From: an uncultured Clostridia bacterium
GTDB lineage: Bacteria; Bacillota; Clostridia; Oscillospirales; Ruminococcaceae
Reading direction: 5' to 3'
Length of the DNA stretch: 12,905 nt
Assembly: GCA_946533615.1 (NCBI GenBank)
Contig: CAMNBY010000187.1
Location: 1-12,905, forward strand
The position numbers were made by a program, and so were the translations under genes. Every line of letters starts with the position of its first letter. The stretch's first letter is position 1. The notes beneath the pieces are model-generated. The model ran no database searches. It saw nothing but the letters and a program-made list of their open reading frames with translations, and was not told the origin of the DNA. Positions 7,076-12,905 of this stretch are shown here, piece after piece.

Positions 7076-7728
7076 TATGCTTCCTCCTTTAAGGCGACGT
7101 ATCTTATCGCCATGTCTATCATCAGGTCGAGCTCCTGCTCGGCGGTCTCGTTCTCTCCCTCAAAGATGTCCCCGCGGGCGAATTTTTCGCTCATCAGCAT
7201 TAGCGCGTGGGTGACGGAGAGATACAGTATGCGGAAGTCTATCCCCGCTCTTGCCGAACCGTCGGCGACGCCGTTTTTATAGGCACTCTCGAGCAGGGGG
7301 TAGAAGTCCAGTACGCTTTTGCGGTATTCCTCAAGCTCGTCGGGCGGGATCTCCTCGCTTATCACATAGCGGTCAAAGCTGTCCAAAAACCGCAGGAAAT
7401 CCTGGTGCGAAAGATACAAAACCTTGAAGACCTTCATCAGCTCGCAGAGCTGGCCGATGCCGTTCTTCTCCTTATAATAGTCGCATTCAAAAACACCGTC
7501 GAACAGCGACCTCACCGACCGCCACAGCAGGCACCCGGCTCTCAGCACCAGCACGGGCTTTGTGCCGAACCAGCGGTAGAGCGATGCTACGCCGATGTCG
7601 CAGCCTGCGGCGATGTCCGTCATCGCGATCTCGCTGACGTCCCGCTGGAGCAGCAGGTCGGCCGTGTATCTGACGGCGGTGTCCATGCGGTCGTTTTTAG
7701 CATTTTCAAGAATTTTTTTGTATTCCAC
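7075..7728 (-). CDS. TetR-family transcriptional regulator
   Basis: This 217-residue protein has a TetR-type DNA-binding head: helix 1 about 15-30, then the helix-turn-helix MTDIAAGCDIGVASLYRWF (36-54) followed by GTK. Residues about 70-217 form the all-helical ligand-binding and dimer part, which shows nothing that names the ligand. The start is a GTG at 7728; an AAGGGG ribosome site lies 10 bases before it. A start at the ATG of residue 15 is possible but has no ribosome site. It is the first gene of the operon and reads away from a 41-bp dyad that is its likely operator, so it probably represses itself, the symporter and alpha-galactosidase, and also the divergent GT-B gene. TetR is an unusual partner for a GH36/GPH pair, which more often has an AraC or LacI regulator. 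Confidence 0.9.
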   Translation of the reverse strand: MEYKKILENAKNDRMDTAVRYTADLLLQRDVSEIAMTDIAAGCDIGVASLYRWFGTKPVLVLRAGCLLWRSVRSLFDGVFECDYYKEKNGIGQLCELMKVFKVLYLSHQDFLRFLDSFDRYVISEEIPPDELEEYRKSVLDFYPLLESAYKNGVADGSARAGIDFRILYLSVTHALMLMSEKFARGDIFEGENETAEQELDLMIDMAIRYVALKEEA

Positions 7729-7757
7729 TTGACAAACGCCCCTTTTTGTGATAGACT
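7729..7757 (+). promoter_or_regulatory. Rightward promoter for the GT-B gene
   Basis: TTGACA (7729-7734, consensus), a 17-base spacer and TAGACT (7752-7757) preceded by TGA as an extended -10. Predicted start is near 7764. The -35 directly abuts the GTG start of tetR, and the -10 lies in the left half of the dyad. Confidence 0.75.
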
Positions 7758-7787
7758 AACTATCAGTATGATATACATTCTATCACA
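7747..7787. promoter_or_regulatory. 41-bp dyad operator shared by both operons (probable TetR site)
   Basis: TGTGATAG (7747-7754) and CTATCACA (7780-7787) are perfect inverted repeats; TATCA (7761-7765) and TGATA (7769-7773) form an inner inverted repeat with exactly the same centre, 7767. The site thus contains four GATA/TATC half-sites, enough for two TetR dimers. It covers the -10 boxes of both opposing promoters. Confidence 0.8.
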
Positions 7788-7805
7788 CTTTTGCAGAAAT
7801 GTCAA
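7777..7805 (-). promoter_or_regulatory. Leftward promoter for the tetR-symporter-galactosidase operon
   Basis: On the minus strand TTGACA (7805-7800, consensus), a 17-base spacer and TAGAAT (7782-7777) with TGA as an extended -10. Predicted start is near 7770, about 42 bases before the GTG of tetR. It mirrors the rightward promoter about base 7767. Confidence 0.78.
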
Positions 7806-7834
7806 TAGCTGAAATAAAAAAAGGAGAGATAAGC

Positions 7835-9283
7835 ATGGATAAGTCTTCTGTTATCTTCGGGAATGAAATGCGGGCGGGAGATGTGCGCAAGGCGGTCAAC
7901 AACGCCAGAAAGATGGCAAAAAAGCACGGCGACGACCGCGGCAAGCACTACCATCTGGCGGCGGTGGAGAACCCTGTCATCGGCCCCGTGATGGGAGTTA
8001 AAAATCTTGTCCTGTCGGATCAGCCGCTGGAGCTTGATCCCGCTAAGAGCATAGTGATCGGAAATATCCGCATGGGCTTCGGACACTACCGCATCTCGAT
8101 GGCTATTGCCTCGGCGGCACGTTCGATGGGCTATGACCCCTACTGGTTCGACCTGAACTCCTTCAAGGGCACAGCCGCCACCAATATCATCTCCGCGCAG
8201 AACGATCTTTATTCCCTTGGCTCGCGCATCTCGCAGAAAAGTTGGCTGTTTAATAAAATAGTATGGGAGCCCCTGAACAGCGAGGGCTTCCGCAAGCTGA
8301 CCTACAACTGCTCCGACCAGAAGATGACCGAGCTGATGACGGGGCTTTATACCGATCTTCCGAAGGATATTCCCTTCGCGGCGACCCACGTCTGGCCCGC
8401 ACAGGCAGCCATACACGCAGGCCTGACGAACGTTGTGAACGTTGTGCCCGACAACTGGCCGATGGCGCTGCATCTTGCCGAGGGCTCGGTACACACTGTC
8501 CAGACCCAGTCCTCGTATCTCGGCTACAAGGTGCTCAGGGGAATGGACAAGAAGCGCATACTGCGTCCCATGCCAGACGACGCCATCGCCTTTACGGGAC
8601 ACTACATCGACCACGAGCTTGCGGCGAACATCGAGGCCGACTGCGAGCGCCGGATCAGGAGGCTCGAAAGCGGTGCGCCCAAGCGCTATCTCCTGACGAT
8701 CGGAGGTGCAGGCGCCCAGCAGGATATCTTCGTTGCAATTATCCGCAGGCTGCTTCCGAAGATCAGGAAAAACAAGGCCATGCTGATGATAAACCTCGGC
8801 GACCATTACGGCGTGCTGGATTCCATCAAGCAGAAGATCCCCGAGCTTTCTGCCCTCACCACCGAGCACATCGACGACTTTGCCGAGACCTCGCGCTTTG
8901 CGGCAGAGGCTCTTGACGGCGAGCTTTCGGGGATACACGTTTTCTGCCACAAGGACATCTTCGCGGCGGTCTACTCGACCAACCTGCTGATGAGAGCCTG
9001 CGACGTGCTGATAACAAAGCCCAGCGAGCTTGCGTTCTATCCCGTCCCGAAGCTGATGATAAAGCGCGTGGGCGGCCACGAGGCCTGGGGCGCTGTCCGC
9101 GCCGCAGAGGTCGGCGACGGCACCTTCGAGTGCGATACGATGAACGACATCTCCGCGATGCTCTCGGCGATGCAGAACGACGACAGCATTCTGCGCTTCA
9201 TGTGCGATAACATCGTCAAGGCCAAGCAGGCAGGCACCTACAACGGCGCCTACGAGGCCGTGAAGCTTGCGGTGCGTAAATAA
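7835..9283 (+). CDS. GT-B-fold glycosyltransferase-like protein (GT28/MGDG-synthase-like)
   Basis: This 482-residue protein lacks a signal peptide or membrane helix. Residues 73-107 (SIVIGNIRMGFGHYRISMAI and onward) look like the N-terminal Rossmann half of GT28/MGDG-synthase-type enzymes, with the glycine-rich GFGHYR near 81-86. The second half opens with RYLLTIGGAGAQQD (284-297), a typical C-terminal Rossmann strand and nucleotide loop, and continues to ACDVLITKPSELAFYPVPKL (388-407), the position of the donor-binding motif. It probably moves a sugar from a nucleotide sugar to a lipid or glycan; donor and acceptor are unknown. AGGAGA lies 8 bases before the ATG at 7835. An ATG at 7799 opens the same frame but has no ribosome site and overlaps the opposing -35 box. 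Sharing an operator with the galactosidase operon suggests a galactose-linked role (inference). Confidence 0.75.
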   Translation: MDKSSVIFGNEMRAGDVRKAVNNARKMAKKHGDDRGKHYHLAAVENPVIGPVMGVKNLVLSDQPLELDPAKSIVIGNIRMGFGHYRISMAIASAARSMGYDPYWFDLNSFKGTAATNIISAQNDLYSLGSRISQKSWLFNKIVWEPLNSEGFRKLTYNCSDQKMTELMTGLYTDLPKDIPFAATHVWPAQAAIHAGLTNVVNVVPDNWPMALHLAEGSVHTVQTQSSYLGYKVLRGMDKKRILRPMPDDAIAFTGHYIDHELAANIEADCERRIRRLESGAPKRYLLTIGGAGAQQDIFVAIIRRLLPKIRKNKAMLMINLGDHYGVLDSIKQKIPELSALTTEHIDDFAETSRFAAEALDGELSGIHVFCHKDIFAAVYSTNLLMRACDVLITKPSELAFYPVPKLMIKRVGGHEAWGAVRAAEVGDGTFECDTMNDISAMLSAMQNDDSILRFMCDNIVKAKQAGTYNGAYEAVKLAVRK

Positions 9284-9294
9284 CCGTATATTAT

Positions 9295-9327
9295 AAAAAG
9301 GTGCCCTCGGGCGCCTTTTTGTTTTTT
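9295..9327 (+). terminator. Rho-independent terminator of the GT-B gene
   Basis: AAAAAGGTGCC (9295-9305) pairs with GGCGCCTTTTT (9310-9320, one wobble) around CTCG, followed by GTTTTTT. It begins 11 bases after the stop codon. Confidence 0.9.
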
Positions 9328-9365
9328 CAACCTGATTTGCGCCGTTTTTGATGCTGTTTACAGTA

Positions 9366-9394
9366 TTGACATAGATTTTTACTTGTGATATAAT
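9366..9394 (+). promoter_or_regulatory. Consensus sigma-A promoter of the zinc-ribbon/caspase-like gene
   Basis: TTGACA (9366-9371), a 17-base spacer and TATAAT (9389-9394) with TGA as an extended -10: every hexamer position matches consensus. Predicted start is near 9401, with a 41-base leader ending in AAAGGTAG ahead of the ATG at 9442. No operator-like dyad is visible, so expression may be constitutive. Confidence 0.88.
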
Positions 9395-9441
9395 GTAACT
9401 GGCGAAATATTTCTAAATTTGTTAATAAAGGTAGTGATATC

Positions 9442-11037
9442 ATGCAATGTTCAAAATGCGGTCACGAGCTGCGAGAGGGCGCGGTGTTCTGCCCCTCCTG
9501 CGGACAGAAGGTAGCGGCTCCCGCGCAGAACACACAGCCTGTGCAGGGCTTCCAGAGCGCACAGTCGTTTGACGGAACGCCTATACAGCCCGTTTCTCCA
9601 GTTCAGCCCAACGACGCCGCTTATCCGTTCGGAGATAACAGCGGATATACAGTTCCCGGGGGCTCGGTGCCTCCGACACCTCCTGTTCCGCCGACGCCCT
9701 CGGCGCCGATGGGCGGAGCAGTTCCCCCTCAGATACGTCCCGCAGCGGTGCCTCCCGCAGGCGTTCCCGCTCCCGCCGCAAAGAAAAAGGGCGGCAAGGG
9801 TCCCCTGATCGCAGTGATCTGCGTGCTTGCTGCGGCAGCGATAGGAGTCGGCGGCTTCTTTGCATATAAGCATTTCAAGAAGGACGACAAAAAGGATGAG
9901 GACAAGGAGATCACCGAGATCGTTGACGAAAAGATTGAGGAAATGGTCGATGAGGACGAGTACGACGATATGGATATCGACGAGAAGAAGGATACCATAG
10001 AACAGGTGCTCGACGCCCTTAAAGATCAGGACTATGTCAAGGATTTCAAATATGACCCTGACACGGGAATGTTCACCTTTACCTACGGCGACGACCAGCA
10101 CGGCGGCATAAGGCTGATACCCATAGAAGATCTTTACAAGAAGTTCACCGACCCCTTCGGCGGCAGTGATACCGACGATACGCCGTCGAGAGATGATACT
10201 CCCTCAATAGACGATACGCCGTCGAGAGATGATACTCCCTCAATAGACGATACGCCTTCCATTGATGATACGCCGTCAGTTGACGATACACCCTCTCAGG
10301 ACGAGCCCGAGCCTGTTCCTGCGGCAAGCATGAACGGCAAGATGCTCTACGGCCTCGGATTCCCCGATATGGAAAGGATCCTCAGACAGGATGTCGCAAC
10401 ATGGCAGACCTACGGAATGAACATCGAATTTGACGATGACGCTACCATAGAAGATTTCAAGAACCTTGCACAGTACGATTATGTCAGCATCGAGATCCAC
10501 GGCGGAATGCTTCCGGACTCCGACGACCCGCTGATCTGTCTTGATGTAGAGGGCTCGGACGAGATGATGGAGACCTACAAGGCAGACATTGCCTCGGGCG
10601 GTATTCTTATGATACGCGACGGCAGCCTGTTCGGCGGCGGCTGGACACCTGCGGTAGCACCTCAGTTCTTCAGGGACAACTACAGGAACGGCGAGCTCGC
10701 AGGCACTACGTTCTATCTCGGCTGCTGCATGGGCTATCTGACACCCAACCTTGTTGACGCCATTGCCGATGCGGGCGCATCGGTCGTTATCGCCAGCGAC
10801 GAGAGCGTTTTCACATACTATAATGAAGCTATGGAAGGCACCTTTGTTGACCGCATGATGAACTACGGCGATACCGTTCAGCAGGCTCTTGACTATGCCA
10901 AGGGCAAATGGGGTCAGAACGACTACGAATGGTACATGAATCAATTTGGCGCAAGCGAAGAAGAAGTACTGGCAACTAAAGAATGCGGCCCTGCCACAAC
11001 AAGAATACGCATAGGCGCAGATGTCAAGTTCAGATAA
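9442..11037 (+). CDS. Membrane-anchored zinc-ribbon protein with a putative caspase-like (clan CD) C-terminal domain
   Basis: This 531-residue protein has clear modules. Residues 1-22 are a zinc ribbon (Cys3, Cys6, Cys17, Cys20). Residues 25-112 are a Pro/Gln-rich linker. Residues 121-142 are one membrane helix, flanked by AKKKGGKG and KHFKK. Residues 147-235 are acidic and include a small folded region. Residues 245-286 are seven DDTPS-x repeats. Residues about 297-500 look like a caspase-like domain: a strand ending in His353-Gly354 (VSIEIHGG), a later strand ending in FYLGCCMG with Cys429 as the likely nucleophile, then GASVVIASDE. This His-Gly and Cys-x-Gly layout is the hallmark of clan CD peptidases (caspases, gingipains, CHAT). 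A zinc ribbon inside and catalytic domain outside is the likely topology. Substrate is unknown; the peptidase call rests on motifs only. The gene is monocistronic. Confidence 0.8.
   Translation: MQCSKCGHELREGAVFCPSCGQKVAAPAQNTQPVQGFQSAQSFDGTPIQPVSPVQPNDAAYPFGDNSGYTVPGGSVPPTPPVPPTPSAPMGGAVPPQIRPAAVPPAGVPAPAAKKKGGKGPLIAVICVLAAAAIGVGGFFAYKHFKKDDKKDEDKEITEIVDEKIEEMVDEDEYDDMDIDEKKDTIEQVLDALKDQDYVKDFKYDPDTGMFTFTYGDDQHGGIRLIPIEDLYKKFTDPFGGSDTDDTPSRDDTPSIDDTPSRDDTPSIDDTPSIDDTPSVDDTPSQDEPEPVPAASMNGKMLYGLGFPDMERILRQDVATWQTYGMNIEFDDDATIEDFKNLAQYDYVSIEIHGGMLPDSDDPLICLDVEGSDEMMETYKADIASGGILMIRDGSLFGGGWTPAVAPQFFRDNYRNGELAGTTFYLGCCMGYLTPNLVDAIADAGASVVIASDESVFTYYNEAMEGTFVDRMMNYGDTVQQALDYAKGKWGQNDYEWYMNQFGASEEEVLATKECGPATTRIRIGADVKFR
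10174..10299 (+). repeat. 18-bp in-frame tandem repeat (DDTPS-x, seven units)
   Basis: Seven 18-bp units encode Asp-Asp-Thr-Pro-Ser plus a variable residue (Arg, Ile, Arg, Ile, Ile, Val, Gln). The first four units are two near-identical 36-bp doublets, so the array grew recently by doublet duplication. The repeat forms an acidic, extended spacer between the membrane and the C-terminal domain, and being a multiple of three can change length without frameshift. Confidence 0.9.
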
Positions 11038-11051
11038 GATTCTTATACACG

Positions 11052-11086
11052 GCGGCTCCCTTTGAGAGGGAGCCGCTTCTTTGTTT
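11052..11086 (+). terminator. Rho-independent terminator of the caspase-like gene
   Basis: GCGGCTCCCT (11052-11061) pairs perfectly with AGGGAGCCGC (11067-11076) around TTGAG, followed by TTCTTTGTTT. It starts 14 bases after the stop codon. Confidence 0.92.
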
Positions 11087-11197
11087 ATATGACGATATTA
11101 GCTTTTTTAGATTATTTTGGACGATTTGACGGCTTTGATTTGTTCCATTTGTGTAAAATGGCTAAAGCGGAGTACTAAAATTTGTTAAAAAGCCTTA

Positions 11198-11226
11198 TTG
11201 AATAAATTAGTATAATATGTTACAAT
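11198..11226 (+). promoter_or_regulatory. Predicted promoter of the large secreted protein gene
   Basis: TTGAAT (11198-11203), a 17-base spacer and TACAAT (11221-11226) fit sigma-A. A perfect TATAAT at 11211-11216 lacks a -35 at proper spacing, and a second TACAAT lies at 11232-11237, so the exact start is uncertain. Bases 11087-11197 are AT-rich and show nothing else. Confidence 0.55.
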
Positions 11227-11237
11227 TAGTTTACAAT

Positions 11238-11297
11238 GATACTGGGAGAGTATCTGTTTGCCCTCCCTTGTCGGAGGAAAATCTAAAAAAATGGAGG
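11238..11297 (+). promoter_or_regulatory. Leader with alternative pairings and two ribosome-site-like GGAGG
   Basis: GATAC/GTATC (11238-11242, 11250-11254) exposes GGGAG in its loop, which can pair with CTCCC (11263-11267). The same CTCC can instead pair with the first GGAGG (11273-11277). The second GGAGG (11293-11297), 9 bases before the ATG, is free and is the true ribosome site. The arrangement may tune or stabilise the message; no known riboswitch is recognised. Confidence 0.4.
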
Positions 11298-11306
11298 AAA
11301 ATTAAA

Positions 11307-12905
11307 ATGAAGGCAAGTAAATTTCTTGCAGGAATGAGTGCTGCTGCACTTGCTGCTTCTATGCTCGCAGCTCTGCCCGCAGGCGCTGCAAACCCCGCAA
11401 GCGAAGTAACTGACGGTCCTGCATACGATGCCGAAGCCGGCGTTTTCACCCTTTACGATTCCGTAATGGACGAAGACGGCAAGAATCCCGTTAAGGACGA
11501 TGACGGCAATTACACTGCTGTTGAAGGCAGCTACTTTGAGACCGCTCTGGACGCATCTTTCGTTTCCGGCTTTAAGGTAACTATGGTCGTTGATGATGCT
11601 ACCGAGGAGACTATCCAGTCGATGCTCAACGGCGGAAGCGAGTGGATCGGCGGCGGCTTCGGCTATCAGGCCAAGAACGAAGACTCGTCTAAGGACAAGA
11701 ACTGGGAGACCTTCGGTGAGTGGTCTATCGTTGAGGGCGTTAAGCCTTACGCACTTAAGCCTGTAGAGGGTCAGGACAAGACCTATACTCTCGAGTACAA
11801 CGGCGAGGAGCCGCTGTTCTCCAAGGACGACTACGCCTGCAAGATCTGGATCCAGTGCTGGTCTGAGGCTAACTTCACTATCACAGACCTTGAGATCTTT
11901 GAGCTTGAGGAGCAGCCCATAGGCAACGCTTATGTTTCCTTCGGCGGCGACAGCAAGTATATGGAGGCTGCTGCTACTTCCGAGGAAGCTACCGGCAAGA
12001 TCACCCTTTCCGATTGGGAGTGGGGCGACGAGTCCGAGACTTGGGGTCACTGGGCTACCATTGACCGCGCTGCTTTAGACTTCTCCGCAGGTACTGCTGA
12101 GGATTATGCTAAGCTGACCGCGAAGCTCGACGAGGGCAGAACACCTACAGGTCTTACCATTACTGGTGACGCTCCTTTCGGCTTTGGCTACAACTCTAAC
12201 GAGCAGCAGGTTGACGAGGAAGGCAAGCCTAAGGTTAAAGAGGACGGTTCTCCCGATTACTGGGCACAGAGTGATGCAAAGCTCAACGAAGAGACCGGCA
12301 AGTATGAGCTGGTCGTAACCAATATTTGGCTGGACGCTCCCGAGGCTGAGGCTGAGGAAGCAAACGAGCAGGGCGGCGAGGATGCCGGCGAGGAAGAAGC
12401 CGAGGCTGACGCTCCTAAGTTCGGATGCATGTTCTTCGACTCCAACTGGGGTTGGGGCAGTCATGATATCACCGAGATCAACATTTCCTGGGTACTCAAC
12501 TACGGCGAAGAAGAGAAGACCGGTTCCTGGAACACCTTCTTCTATGATGCTGAGCAGATCACTGACGATATCACAGCTCAGACTGCTACCGTATTCCTTG
12601 ACAGAGAGTTCGAGATCAGCGACACCTTCACAAGCGATATCGCTAAGGTTTGGTTCACTGCTCCTACTATCGTATTCAACGAGCCCTTCGGCGACAGCGA
12701 TCCTAACGACCTCTACGAAGTAAATGTTAAATGCGAGATCAACGGCGAAGAGTACAAGATCGATCCTTCTATCAAGACCGACGACGATGGCAACATCGTT
12801 TACCTCTGGGCTGAGGACACCGGCAACAATGCTAAGACCAATACTGCAAGAACCTACGGCGGTTACAACGAGTGGGGCGATAAGTACATCGGCCAGGCAG
12901 GTCTT
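11307..12905 (+). CDS. Large secreted beta-rich protein, 3' end cut by window edge
   Basis: The frame is open from the ATG at 11307 to the last base, 533 codons without stop, so the gene is partial. A Sec signal peptide is clear: Lys2 and Lys5, hydrophobic core about 7-25, probable cleavage after AGAA near 28. The mature part has two aromatic-rich modules, about 35-205 and 225-400, ending in strand patterns such as FTITDLEIFEL and INISWVLNY, which recall cell-surface carbohydrate-binding modules. An acidic insert of Glu, Ala and Gly (about 350-372) interrupts the second. A further domain begins near 410. Codons favour GCT, CTT, TCT and AAG, and the leader has a strong ribosome site, suggesting high expression. 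No catalytic motif is seen; cell-wall anchor or dockerin would lie beyond the window. Confidence 0.85.
   Translation, partial: MKASKFLAGMSAAALAASMLAALPAGAANPASEVTDGPAYDAEAGVFTLYDSVMDEDGKNPVKDDDGNYTAVEGSYFETALDASFVSGFKVTMVVDDATEETIQSMLNGGSEWIGGGFGYQAKNEDSSKDKNWETFGEWSIVEGVKPYALKPVEGQDKTYTLEYNGEEPLFSKDDYACKIWIQCWSEANFTITDLEIFELEEQPIGNAYVSFGGDSKYMEAAATSEEATGKITLSDWEWGDESETWGHWATIDRAALDFSAGTAEDYAKLTAKLDEGRTPTGLTITGDAPFGFGYNSNEQQVDEEGKPKVKEDGSPDYWAQSDAKLNEETGKYELVVTNIWLDAPEAEAEEANEQGGEDAGEEEAEADAPKFGCMFFDSNWGWGSHDITEINISWVLNYGEEEKTGSWNTFFYDAEQITDDITAQTATVFLDREFEISDTFTSDIAKVWFTAPTIVFNEPFGDSDPNDLYEVNVKCEINGEEYKIDPSIKTDDDGNIVYLWAEDTGNNAKTNTARTYGGYNEWGDKYIGQAGL

Noticed and set aside
7799..7834. Upstream ATG at 7799 as the start of the GT-B gene
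   Set aside because: There is no ribosome site before it and it overlaps the opposing -35 box; AGGAGA lies 8 bases before the ATG at 7835.
7802..9079. 425-codon minus-strand frame opposite the GT-B gene
   Set aside because: It is antisense to a gene with a good ribosome site and GT-B motifs; its translation has no hydrophobic core pattern or known motif and is explained by GC-rich third positions.
10276..10944. 222-codon minus-strand frame opposite the caspase-like domain
   Set aside because: Antisense shadow; the plus frame has the promoter, start, terminator and meaningful domains.
11291..11305. Four-codon leader ORF (MEEN) just before the large secreted protein
   Set aside because: It is the ribosome site itself read as codons, and no ribosome site at proper spacing precedes it.
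11283..12050. 255-codon minus-strand frame opposite the large secreted protein
   Set aside because: The plus frame has a signal peptide and strong ribosome site and stays open to the window edge; the minus frame is its shadow.

Overview
The window looks like chromosomal DNA from a gut or rumen Firmicute of the Ruminococcus/Oscillospiraceae kind. This is inferred from style, not from a marker gene: strong AGGAGG-type ribosome sites, near-consensus sigma-A promoters, GC-rich genes beside AT-rich promoters, a lipoprotein with an LTAC lipobox and a long A/E/S/P/T linker, and intergenic palindromic repeats of the sort common in Clostridia. No rRNA, tRNA, CRISPR array, transposase or phage gene is visible.

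Layout, left to right. (1) A palindromic element at the left edge, a shared terminator, and a minus-strand AqpZ-type water channel (143-880). (2) A 450-base non-coding stretch with an aquaporin promoter, a ~37-bp direct repeat and a good promoter with two leader hairpins for a secreted lipoprotein (1332-2249). (3) A repeat-filled gap (2250-2785): a GNRA-loop hairpin, a 7-bp tandem repeat and three ~115-bp tandem repeats whose central hairpin differs between copies by compensatory changes. The last repeat runs into the ribosome site and start of a macro-domain/HTH-like fusion gene (2786-3853). (4) A strong bidirectional terminator separates this from a tight minus-strand operon: TetR regulator (7075-7728), GPH sugar/cation symporter (5687-7075), intracellular GH36 alpha-galactosidase (4035-5684). 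(5) Opposite the operon, on the plus strand, is a GT-B-like glycosyltransferase-type protein (7835-9283). The two units share a 77-bp control region in which two TTGACA promoters face each other and a 41-bp dyad covers both -10 boxes, so one regulator can plausibly shut both. (6) A zinc-ribbon/membrane-anchor/Asp-Thr-Pro-Ser-repeat protein ends in what looks like an undescribed caspase-like (clan CD) domain (9442-11037) and has a perfect consensus promoter. (7) A large secreted beta-rich protein (from 11307) runs off the right edge.

The central module reads as one physiological unit: the symporter imports an alpha-galactoside, the cytoplasmic GH36 enzyme cleaves it, and TetR controls this together with a sugar-transfer or glycolipid-type enzyme. 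The ligand and the product of the GT-B protein are unknown. The two least ordinary items are the shared symmetric face-to-face promoter and the zinc-ribbon/caspase-like membrane protein.
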